A stretch of DNA of 44,636 bases from Methanomassiliicoccus sp. UBA345 (GTDB lineage Archaea; Thermoplasmatota; Thermoplasmata; Methanomassiliicoccales; Methanomassiliicoccaceae). The translations under genes were made by a program, and so were the position numbers. The first letter of the stretch is position 1. Every line of letters begins with the position of its first letter. Below, piece by piece: positions 1-6,998 of the stretch. Location of the stretch: positions 56,000-100,635 of the forward strand of contig DATD01000013.1 of NCBI GenBank assembly GCA_002504525.1, written 5' to 3'. The notes under the pieces are model-generated. The model saw only the letters and a program-made list of their open reading frames with translations. It did not search any database and was not told the DNA's origin.

Positions 1-42
1 GAATTTAAGGGATTGAAAGAGGTTTGGTAGGGTTTGATAGGT

Positions 43-213
43 TTAGAACCTGTCCCTGGGCTTGTGCTTCTGGAAGCAATCCCTGCAGTAAACCGGCCTT
101 CCCTCGGTCGGCTTGAAAGGAACCTGGGTCTGAGCTCCACAGTCGGAGCAGGTTGCGTCGTGCATTTCTCGGGGTTCGCGGCTGTAACCGCCCTGTCTCT
201 TGTTTCCGTACAT
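43..213 (-). CDS. CxxC-x17-CxxC zinc-ribbon microprotein, copy 1
   Basis: This 56-residue protein begins MYGNKRQGGYSREPREMHD and carries CSDC, exactly 17 residues, then CRDC, and ends in KPRDRF. The spacing matches the small archaeal CxxC-x17-CxxC family (TIGR04272-like), which is expected to bind one zinc ion; its function is unknown. The N-terminal half is charged and glycine-rich and probably unstructured. A TATA-like AGTATAAATACTT lies upstream on the minus strand (about 276-290), roughly 65-75 bases before the start, so the transcript has a leader. A near-identical paralogue lies at 1360-1530. The frame, the paired cysteines and the conservation between the two copies support a real gene despite its size. 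Confidence 0.85.
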   Translation of the reverse strand: MYGNKRQGGYSREPREMHDATCSDCGAQTQVPFKPTEGRPVYCRDCFQKHKPRDRF

Positions 214-441
214 TATTACTACCTACAGCCTCAAGGGTCCTTGCGAACACTTGCGACAACACCGCTCACGTTCTTTAAGTATTTATACTAATCCATTCAC
301 GGCCGATCACGCTGCGAAAGATGTTCCGCGACGGTCGTTGTAAGGGTTTTTATGTAGGACCGCATCATTACCAAAGGAAGCCATGTTCGATGCGAACATG
401 CGGAGATAGAGTGAACGGAACAAGAAAAACGAGTTGTAAAC

Positions 442-588
442 ATGAATGGAACCCTGAACACTGAATGCCACGTATGCGGTCAAACTTTCGAAACAATATC
501 TGAGCTCCACATGCATCTGGAAAATGAGCATGGGGAGCTGCAACGCAAACGCAAGATCGTTCGTCAGAAGCCTAAGAAGAAGCGGTGA
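442..588 (+). CDS. C2H2 zinc-finger microprotein
   Basis: A 48-residue protein starting MNGTLNTECHVCG. It has one classical finger, C-x2-C-x12-H-x4-H (CHVC ... HLENEH), with the usual phenylalanine and leucine core positions (QTF, ELHMH). A strongly basic tail ends in RQKPKKKR. Single C2H2 microproteins of this kind occur in archaea and are thought to bind nucleic acid, an inference supported here only by the basic tail. It diverges from the zinc-ribbon gene at 43-213, and both belong to a duplicated cassette whose second copy of this gene is broken (1744-1827). No strong ribosome-binding site is visible. Confidence 0.75.
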   Translation: MNGTLNTECHVCGQTFETISELHMHLENEHGELQRKRKIVRQKPKKKR

Positions 589-931
589 GAGCCGCATTCT
601 TTTATCCTCCTGCCATCGCCGCGCCGTTTATGCATCGGCGACGAGGGATCGCTCAATCGCGGCCGCCTGCCAGATGGCGTGGGGCATGAGCGCCCTGCGA
701 TAGTACGCCGCCCGGTCCGCTATTGAAATGCCGACGTCCGTAGACGATGACGGCGTTCACCGCTCATTTGATGTCGAAAGCAACCGCGACAAATAATGGG
801 ATGCGATCTGTGACGCTTGGGCAGTGCCTATAATATCTATGGCGAGATGGTCAGTCTCTTTACATTAATCTGACGCACGAGCCGAAGGTCCGGCGGCCGA
901 GTCACTTTGACCTTATTCCGATGTTTCTCCC
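589..931. other. Gene-free stretch
   Basis: These 343 bases follow the C2H2 gene and precede the decayed glycosyltransferase fragment. I see no convincing coding frame, RNA gene or repeat. It may hold remains of sequence lost when the glycosyltransferase gene was truncated. Confidence 0.4.
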
Positions 932-1180
932 CTAAACGATGTTGGCGCCGTACTCCATCATCAGGCAATAGGGAGCGCCTCTGTCAATATGGGGGCGGAT
1001 GATGTCAACAGTGCAATCTGTCGACCCGCCATCGACAATGATGACCTCGTCAGGCTGCCGCGTCTGTTCCAGCACCGCTTTGAGAAGGTCCTCCATCGAG
1101 CCCTCCTTGTTCTTAACGGCGTATATCAAAGAGACATTGGCGGCCATCCTTGATGCTCGGAGGCATCCCCTATAATGCAT
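932..1180 (-). pseudogene. Family 2 glycosyltransferase fragment
   Basis: The minus-strand frame encodes the N-terminal part of a GT-A fold family 2 glycosyltransferase: a first beta strand (NVSLIYAVKNKEG), a helix (MEDLLKAVLEQT), then PDEVIIVDGGSTDCTVDII, which contains the nucleotide-sugar motif VDGGSTD. The frame stops about 18 residues later at GANIV, where family members normally continue for 150 or more residues. The gene is therefore truncated to roughly the first quarter and cannot be functional. The most plausible native start is the methionine of MAANVSLIY (near 1147); residues before it look non-homologous. It sits between the two zinc-ribbon copies, consistent with a rearranged region. 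Confidence 0.75.
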
Positions 1181-1359
1181 CCCTCGACCATTCGACCACT
1201 GATGTAATGGAATCCCTCATCATCACCGCCTCTGCGTTAACAGCGGGTAATGACGCATTAGTTGGATGATGGTCGTCGATGAACGATAACAACACCTCTC
1301 GAGGAGGTCTAAAAAGAAAAGACGGAAAAGATATTAGAAAATGAAAAGGGGGAGCAGGT

Positions 1360-1530
1360 TTAGAACCTGTCCTTGGGCTTGTGCTTCTGGAAGCAATCCC
1401 TGCAGTAAACCGGCCTTCCCTCGGTCGGCTTGAAAGGAACCTGGGTCTGAGCTCCACAGTCGGAGCACTTCACATCATGCATTTCACGGGGTTCGCGGCT
1501 GTAACCGCCCTCTCTCTTGTTTCCGTACAT
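1360..1530 (-). CDS. CxxC-x17-CxxC zinc-ribbon microprotein, copy 2
   Basis: A 56-residue paralogue of the protein at 43-213, differing at only a few positions (KREGG for KRQGG, HDVKCSDC for HDATCSDC, KPKDRF for KPRDRF). The CSDC and CRDC pairs are again 17 residues apart, as expected for a small zinc-binding domain. The duplication extends upstream of the gene through the leader, including a shared CTCAAGGGTCCTTGCGAACA block. The TATA-like element here is TATATATG (about 1598-1606, minus strand). Low divergence in the coding part and more decay outside suggest both proteins are under selection. Confidence 0.85.
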   Translation of the reverse strand: MYGNKREGGYSREPREMHDVKCSDCGAQTQVPFKPTEGRPVYCRDCFQKHKPKDRF

Positions 1531-1743
1531 TATTACTACCTACAGCCTCAAGGGTCCTTGCGAACACTTGCGACAACACTACTCAAGTTCTTTTAGCATA
1601 TATACCAATCTATTCAGGGTGCGGAGCCCGATCGCTCATGTAAGGTTCTTACCTGGAACTGCATCAATGAGGGATAATGGCAAACCCCTGCTTCTGCAAA
1701 GGCGACCTTGAAAAGGCGAAAGAATGAGAAACGATCTGTACCC

Positions 1744-1827
1744 ATGAAGGGAAAATAGAACACTGAATGCGAGATCTGCGAGGCTATGAGCTTATTCTGC
1801 CTGGTGGAGTCGATTGATGATGCATGA
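1744..1827 (+). pseudogene. Decayed copy of the C2H2 microprotein gene
   Basis: Alignment with the gene at 442-588 gives ATGAAGGGAAAA followed by an in-frame TAG, then NTECEIC, matching NTECHVC of the intact copy. The zinc-binding histidines are lost and the frame ends after 22 more codons. The position relative to zinc-ribbon copy 2 is the same as that of the intact gene relative to copy 1, so this is the partner from the duplicated cassette. Read-through of TAG as pyrrolysine would not rescue it because the finger itself is destroyed. Confidence 0.6.
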
Positions 1828-1978
1828 TCCATGGTAAATGAAATCGATGATAATTGAGGATACGGCCACTAACGTAATATGATCAGCGAGCCTGAAGTTC
1901 GGTGCTACCACTATATCCTGCGTACCAATGATTCCGTTACCATCCAGCCAGTCAATGCGATCTTGTTGGCAACCACAA

Positions 1979-1990
1979 AGGCTTAAATCC
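1979..1990 (+). promoter_or_regulatory. TATA box of tRNA-Ala
   Basis: The sequence GGCTTAAATCC is an archaeal TATA-type element centred about 28 bases before the first base of the tRNA. This is the spacing expected for transcription starting a few bases upstream of the mature 5' end. Confidence 0.55.
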
Positions 1991-2013
1991 ATCCTGCCGT
2001 TACCGAAATGCAA

Positions 2014-2086
2014 GGGCAGATAGATCAGCTGGAAGATCGCGACATTCGCAATGTCGAGGCCGCGGGTTCAAATCCCGCTCTGTCCA
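2014..2086 (+). tRNA. tRNA-Ala (anticodon CGC)
   Basis: The 73 bases fold into a complete cloverleaf. The acceptor stem GGGCAGA pairs with TCTGTCC and includes the G3-U70 pair that identifies alanine tRNAs, followed by discriminator A. The D stem is GATC/GATC. The anticodon stem CGACA/TGTCG encloses the loop TTCGCAA, giving anticodon CGC for GCG codons. The T arm is GCGGG-TTCAAAT-CCCGC. No intron is needed and CCA is not encoded. A T-run follows directly at 2088-2093. The 3' end is the integration target of the adjacent island: the integrase stop codon lies in the T loop, and copies of the 3' end recur at 15935 and 21777. Confidence 0.95.
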
Positions 2087-2709
2087 CTTTTTTCTTGGCT
2101 TAGAATGTTTGTTTCCGTTTTCGGAAAATAGGTGCTGGCCTGGTACGCCGCGAGCCGTCCCATTGCGCTACTCATGTCCTCCATGTCGAGGCCGAGGTAG
2201 CGCATCGTCGTCCTCGTGTCGGAGTGCCCGAAGATGCGGGCTATCTCCTCGATCTTGACGCCTCCGCGGTACATCATGCGGCCGCAGGTGCGCCTCAGGT
2301 CATGGTTCGAGAACTTGAACCCAACCCTGGCGGAGATATCCTCCAGTATGTTGTCGATGGCCGTTTTCTTGTAAGCTTGCAGCTTGCCCCCCCTTTCGTA
2401 GAGCAAGAGATCTCCAGGGATCTTTACCATTGGGTCTTTCTCCCTTGCCTTCTCTATCTCCCGGCCCCTGAACTCAAGAAACTCGTTCAGGATATGCTCG
2501 GTTTGGGGGTGCCAGCTTATCGAGCGGTACTTTCCGCCATTTCTTCCCTTGCCGTGAATGAAGATCTGCCTCGGCCGACCGGATTGAAAATCGCTTACCT
2601 TGAGCCGTTCAACCTCGCATCTTCTCATGCCTAGATCGAGCTCGCAATGAACGATCATCCTTTCCAAACCTGGCCTTGCCGTTAGCAACGGTGTAAGCCC
2701 GTGCGGCAA
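2068..2709 (-). CDS. Tyrosine recombinase (integrase), catalytic domain, 5'-truncated
   Basis: The 213-residue frame holds a full tyrosine-recombinase catalytic domain: Arg29 in DLGMRRCEVERL, a beta-hairpin lysine (GKGRNGGK, about 54-60), HDLRR with His136 and Arg139, GHS with His162, and the nucleophile Tyr171 in TTMRYL. It would catalyse site-specific integration and excision at the tRNA. The last five residues and stop are encoded within the tRNA-Ala T arm, so the gene overlaps the attachment core. The N-terminal core-binding domain is missing: the frame opens at a weak TTG, and a stop lies only ten codons upstream. The gene is probably decayed at its 5' end, so current activity is doubtful, or it acts as a minimal catalytic protein. 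Confidence 0.85.
   Translation of the reverse strand: MPHGLTPLLTARPGLERMIVHCELDLGMRRCEVERLKVSDFQSGRPRQIFIHGKGRNGGKYRSISWHPQTEHILNEFLEFRGREIEKAREKDPMVKIPGDLLLYERGGKLQAYKKTAIDNILEDISARVGFKFSNHDLRRTCGRMMYRGGVKIEEIARIFGHSDTRTTMRYLGLDMEDMSSAMGRLAAYQASTYFPKTETNILSQEKSGQSGI
2069..2091 (+). repeat. Attachment core, tRNA-proximal copy
   Basis: This is the left copy of a 23-base direct repeat that begins in the T loop of the tRNA (CAAATCCCGC) and continues through CTCTGTCCACTTTT past the tRNA end. It restores the tRNA after integration, and the end of the integrase gene lies within it. The identical copy is at 15935-15957. Confidence 0.85.
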
Positions 2710-3054
2710 CTCGGAGGTCCTCGAATGGATGCCGGACTACTTCCAGTCTTAGGAACGATGCTACAGGTCCTTGGCAATCCAGCCCGATTGAAAAGTGGCC
2801 TGCCATGGCCGTTCGTCTGAAGAGCTGTTATCGCTTCGGCCCCTCCTTCAAATCGGATACCTTTCCATTAACCAAATCACATATTATCGTGTAGTTATCT
2901 TAGAATTTATTGTAGATTGAGGATATCTGTCGTGCTATGGTCTGCCGGAATAGCACCTCTCATGTTAGAATTCCATATGGATTGGTGATCAAACCGAATA
3001 GGTAACCAGCACGCGTCCTATTTGAACCATTGAGGAACGATTTCAGCTACCACT
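2710..3054. other. Gene-free stretch between integrase and methyltransferase
   Basis: The integrase N-terminal domain would be expected here, but the corresponding frame is interrupted (stop at 2737-2739, minus strand) and I cannot recognise the missing domain in any frame. The part nearest the methyltransferase (2870-2950) is distinctly AT-rich. It may hold the decayed integrase 5' end and the terminator of the methyltransferase gene. Confidence 0.4.
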
Positions 3055-4290
3055 CTATTCGGCACTTCTCCTCATTCGTCCTTTTGGCCCATAACCTTCA
3101 CCTGGGTGCCTACTGAACTTGCCCTCCCACTTCAGGAATTGATATGGGAGCCCCTCTACCGGCTCTGCCTCTGGAACAGGTCTCCTCGGCTCAATCGCTA
3201 AGCGAGGTCGGCGGCGCCTTGCACCGAAGAACTGTACCCCTATCTCGCGGGCAATCACCTCTGCAAGCAATGATGGTACAGCGTTCCCAATCTGCCTCTG
3301 GACCGATCCAAACCCTCCGGCGAAGCTAATATCGTCTGGTATGGTCTGTAGCCGTGCCATCTCACGCACGCTAAGCCTACGGTTCTTCCAGTGGAACGGG
3401 CCACACTCACGTGCTGGCGTGGCCTGAATTGTCCATGACGGCCTATTTTTTGCAAGCTTCAAAAGATAGCTCCAGTACTTTGTACGGTACCCGAAGATAT
3501 CTCGTCCCTCGCCCTTGATCGTGTGGTAGAGGTAGTTATGCCCCTCGGGTATCGAGGGAAGCACCTCAGCCCACTTGCTGTTGATTTTCAGATCGGATGT
3601 TGGTGGCTCATCATTTAGGTCGCCGATGGCGTCCCAAGCGAGCATGTGGTCATAGATTTTTTTCTCAATTTGCCCCTGCTTTCTCTTCCTAGGATCCATA
3701 TGGGTTGGATTGGGAAAGATGAACTCTTGCCCATCCTTGCTCGCGACCATAAAGAAGCGCTTTCTAACCTGTGGAACACCGTAGTCTGCAGCATTGAGGA
3801 TGGAAATTTTTGGAATGTAGTTAGTCCCGTGCACCCTGTTTATTGCTTCGACCCTGTCCAGAAGAAGCTTCAGGCCCTCATCCTTACCGTTATAACAGAT
3901 TCCATGGACATTCTCAAGGACGAACACAGCTGGTCGAAGATTTTCGACATATTGCAGGAAAGACTCCAGAGTGTTTGCACGTGGGTCTGCCAGCCTTTTT
4001 GAATCGCCCCTGGCCCAGTAACCAGACTTGGAGAAGGGCTGGCAAGGCGGCCCACCAATGATTACATCAACATCCCTTGTCCCGAGCGATGACTCCTGGA
4101 GCGCCCTGGATGGCGATATCCTGTGAATGTCCTCCTGGATAAGTGGCCACGAGGGACGGTTCATCCTCAGGGTCGCACATGCTTCAGAGTCCATCTCAAT
4201 CGCTAAGGCCGTTTTGAATCCTGCGGCCTCAAAGCCGTAGTCCAGCCCCCCAGCTCCTGTGAACAGGCTGAATAGCTTCAAATCCGCCAT
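3055..4290 (-). CDS. drmMII: DISARM DNA (cytosine-5)-methyltransferase DrmMII
   Basis: A 411-residue C5-cytosine methyltransferase with the family motifs in order: motif I FTGAGGLDYGF (SAM binding), motif IV GGPPCQPF with catalytic Cys83, motif VI ENV (126-128), motif VIII QVRKR (174-178), a variable target-recognition region (about 181-300) and motif X QIGNAVP (333-339). It transfers a methyl group from SAM to cytosine and is expected to mark host DNA as self for the divergent DISARM operon. In class 2 DISARM the methyltransferase is of this 5mC type; the recognition sequence cannot be read from here. The length is normal. The gene is transcribed away from drmE, and a TATA box about 28 bases before ATG suggests leaderless translation. 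Confidence 0.92.
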   Translation of the reverse strand: MADLKLFSLFTGAGGLDYGFEAAGFKTALAIEMDSEACATLRMNRPSWPLIQEDIHRISPSRALQESSLGTRDVDVIIGGPPCQPFSKSGYWARGDSKRLADPRANTLESFLQYVENLRPAVFVLENVHGICYNGKDEGLKLLLDRVEAINRVHGTNYIPKISILNAADYGVPQVRKRFFMVASKDGQEFIFPNPTHMDPRKRKQGQIEKKIYDHMLAWDAIGDLNDEPPTSDLKINSKWAEVLPSIPEGHNYLYHTIKGEGRDIFGYRTKYWSYLLKLAKNRPSWTIQATPARECGPFHWKNRRLSVREMARLQTIPDDISFAGGFGSVQRQIGNAVPSLLAEVIAREIGVQFFGARRRRPRLAIEPRRPVPEAEPVEGLPYQFLKWEGKFSRHPGEGYGPKGRMRRSAE

Positions 4291-4311
4291 CGGATTAGCG
4301 CTATCCAGTAA

Positions 4312-4325
4312 CTGTATTTAAAAAG
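4312..4325 (-). promoter_or_regulatory. TATA box of drmMII
   Basis: Read on the minus strand, the sequence is TTTTTAAATACAG, centred about 28 bases before the drmMII ATG at 4290. That spacing puts transcription initiation at or within a few bases of the start codon, so the message is probably leaderless. Confidence 0.6.
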
Positions 4326-4383
4326 AGCTAAGGTGGGATAGATGTCGTATCAATCTGTAGAATGCGAGAGGCAATATTCTAAG

Positions 4384-4401
4384 CCCTGAGCCGTATCAGG
4401 G
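4384..4401. promoter_or_regulatory. Dyad in the DISARM divergent promoter region
   Basis: CCCTGA-GCCGTA-TCAGGG is a perfect inverted repeat with 6-base arms. It sits midway in the 203-base gap between the divergent drmMII and drmE genes and could be an operator coordinating methyltransferase and effector expression. No regulator gene lies next to it, so the role is inferred from position only. Confidence 0.35.
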
Positions 4402-4493
4402 TGCATTCGAGGAAGTCAGGAACAGCCATAATTAGCTGATTGGCGAGGTTCTTGGTCATGGTGGCCATACGAGGTCGCCTTTAGGAGGAGGAT

Positions 4494-6998
4494 ATGCAAC
4501 AAGCAGTCCAGGGCAGAGAAGAGCCCGTGACTGATTGGGAAAGAGTCATCAGGGCAACGGTCCATGTTAATTCTGAGGTTACTGACAGTGTTGACCGTGG
4601 TCTGCTCCGCTATCAGGGAAGGCCGTTCGTTCTCTCTGGTATTGACCGCACCTCATTGCTTCTGACACATATGCTCTGCGAGCGTGGGGGATGCCTGGTC
4701 CTAAACTATCCGGTCCCGTACTTCCGGGCATTAGCAATCCTTGCCCTTGAGGCAATGTACGCCCATCCTTCCAGGAACGAGAGGCCGTACGTCATCTGTA
4801 TAACACGTGACCCTTGGCATCGCGAGGAGTACATGAACCTCCAGCTGGGGGACTATATCACCCCCATACACAAGATGTCCTTCCCCCTTGGAATGATGAG
4901 AGCAGATGGTTCGATTAGGGACCTCAGCAACTCTGGAAGACCCCATCTTGCCGATCGCCCTCACCTGGTGTTCAGTCATTCTACAAGGTTGCCCAGGGAA
5001 CTCAGTAACGCAACCTCGACAATTATTGCGGAGGTGGACTATAGGTTCGCCCCTGAAGACATTGGCAGGCTCGAGGGATGGTCAATGGAGGGCCGTATCC
5101 CTTCGACATTGCTCGTTGTCACAGACCCTTTATCGCGTGCGGCAAAGGAGATATACAGTCGAAATTACCCCACTTGGTCCTGGGATAGAGGTGCCCTGCG
5201 TTCCACGGTTGGGCTATGCCCTTCATCGACAGGAGCGGCACTACCGTATCCATTCTCGGTCCCTGATGTCTGGACCAAATCAGTGGCCGAAGGCCAGGAA
5301 TACCTGATAGTTCCAGTCACGGATGAGAAGGTCGGACCAAGGCTCAATGAGGCTAGAAAGTATGCCCTCGAGCTCCGAGCAACTTCGTTTAGGGATGAGA
5401 GCCCCGAACTCCTGGATATCGCCAATTCATCTCTTGGTGCCCTGCATGCTCTCGAGGACCTCCCCGTTCCAGCATCTTTCTACGATATTGAGGCGTTCTC
5501 GGTGTGGGGGGCAGTGCCAATAAGGAACAGGCTGGAGTCTCTAAGCAGGCTAGCAACCAGTCTCAGAGGAACAAACCCTCATGCAGCAGGCTTCGTGTCA
5601 GGAATCGCGAGCAAGTTAAATGACGCTTACGAAAAAATGAGCGCCGATCACTCGGGGAAGCCAGCTGTGGTCCTCGACGTCATAGCCCTGGCGAAAAGGA
5701 AAGGTCAACCTTTGGGAATTGCAGTCAAGAACCGGGCCTCCAAGCAGGCCCTCGAGCTGTTCCTTGCCAAGAAGGGCTATGGAGAAGCCGAGATGGCAAG
5801 ACTGGGCATTCGCGTCCTTACTCCGAGGGATTTGGAGTCACCCTCTTTCTCTGGGACCCTCATGTTCACATATGTGCCGAGGTACATGAACCGCCACCTG
5901 GTGCTGTATCCCTGCTCCAACAAGATAGCCTTCATCATCTATCCAGGAGAGAGACCAGGACTTGATTATATGCTCCGGAAGGAGCTGACTGATATCGACC
6001 AGATGGCACGGCAGGAGAGAAGGGTCGATGTCCTCGGCAGGATTGGTGGACTTACATCACGTAAGCTAAAGCCACTGTTATCTGGTAGCAGGGGAGCCAT
6101 AACTCAGCTGAGAAAAATCACCTACCTGGAAGAGCAGGAGGCAACCGTCACCGAGATGGAGACCAATCCCCTCCTTGAAGGGATAGTTGGAAACGAGCTT
6201 GTAATGCCAGATCCTGTCGATATCGACGCATACATACCGATAAGTGATGATGACTCCAGCGGAGATGGTGGTACCGACGCGCTGGCAATTCACTTTGACA
6301 GTGGTAAGACACTGCTGGTGAGACCTGGGAGCTATGTCACCATATTCAAGGCATCGACATTGAAGGTAAGTGATATGCCAGCGAGAGCGCTAGGCCCTGG
6401 CAGCTATGTCGTCCTGGTGAACGAGTCGATAACCCGTGGCCTGCTCGATATTATTCTGGAGCGCGTTCACCGCCATCCCAAGATGACCTATGTCGTTGTC
6501 TACCAGAGGATTTGGATTGAGGCGCTCCGCAGAGGAATGAGCCATCATGGGGACACCCCCGAATCTCTGCTAGAGAAGCTGAAGGGGAATGGATCGGGCA
6601 TAGGTGCTCCACTAACGGTTCGCCTTTGGCAAAGAGGCCTCACCATAGGCCCGGCGGATCCAGAGGATATTCGACGGATAGGGCTGATTTATGGCGAGCC
6701 AACCCTGGTCGAGCATGCCGAGGATATTAACTCCGCTGTAGAGAGGGTTAGGAAAATCCACCGTCAGCTCGCTCGCAGGCTACGGTTCCTCGTGAAGAGG
6801 GCAGGGGTGAGCCTGGAGGCAACCGGTGATGAGGACCTCATGGTGGATGAGGAGCTAGGACTGTACCTCGAGGACTTCTCTGATTCGGTGAGAGTGGAGG
6901 AGGTCACCTCCATCGATGGTCCATATGAGGTTGATGGAATAATGCTGAACAAGGTGTATGAGGGAGATGTATGGAGGAAGAGGAAGAAGTTGTCGTGA
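4494..6998 (+). CDS. drmE: DISARM protein DrmE
   Basis: An 834-residue protein that starts at ATG 4494, seven bases or fewer after a strong Shine-Dalgarno sequence (AGGAGGAG). It is the first gene of the operon, overlapping drmA by 28 bases. I assign DrmE because class 2 DISARM consists of drmMII, drmE and the drmABC core, and this is the only unassigned gene in an otherwise complete set; its length also fits. The sequence shows alternating hydrophobic strands and helices (for example CLVLNYPVPYFRALAILAL and STLLVVTDPL) that suggest an alpha/beta fold, but no Walker A, nuclease or methylase motif and no membrane segment. Its biochemical role in DISARM is not established. The call depends on context more than on sequence. 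Confidence 0.8.
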   Translation: MQQAVQGREEPVTDWERVIRATVHVNSEVTDSVDRGLLRYQGRPFVLSGIDRTSLLLTHMLCERGGCLVLNYPVPYFRALAILALEAMYAHPSRNERPYVICITRDPWHREEYMNLQLGDYITPIHKMSFPLGMMRADGSIRDLSNSGRPHLADRPHLVFSHSTRLPRELSNATSTIIAEVDYRFAPEDIGRLEGWSMEGRIPSTLLVVTDPLSRAAKEIYSRNYPTWSWDRGALRSTVGLCPSSTGAALPYPFSVPDVWTKSVAEGQEYLIVPVTDEKVGPRLNEARKYALELRATSFRDESPELLDIANSSLGALHALEDLPVPASFYDIEAFSVWGAVPIRNRLESLSRLATSLRGTNPHAAGFVSGIASKLNDAYEKMSADHSGKPAVVLDVIALAKRKGQPLGIAVKNRASKQALELFLAKKGYGEAEMARLGIRVLTPRDLESPSFSGTLMFTYVPRYMNRHLVLYPCSNKIAFIIYPGERPGLDYMLRKELTDIDQMARQERRVDVLGRIGGLTSRKLKPLLSGSRGAITQLRKITYLEEQEATVTEMETNPLLEGIVGNELVMPDPVDIDAYIPISDDDSSGDGGTDALAIHFDSGKTLLVRPGSYVTIFKASTLKVSDMPARALGPGSYVVLVNESITRGLLDIILERVHRHPKMTYVVVYQRIWIEALRRGMSHHGDTPESLLEKLKGNGSGIGAPLTVRLWQRGLTIGPADPEDIRRIGLIYGEPTLVEHAEDINSAVERVRKIHRQLARRLRFLVKRAGVSLEATGDEDLMVDEELGLYLEDFSDSVRVEEVTSIDGPYEVDGIMLNKVYEGDVWRKRKKLS

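Noticed and set aside
1744..1827. Pyrrolysine-containing small protein through the TAG at 1756
   Set aside because: The zinc-finger histidines are missing and the frame ends shortly after; decay is simpler.
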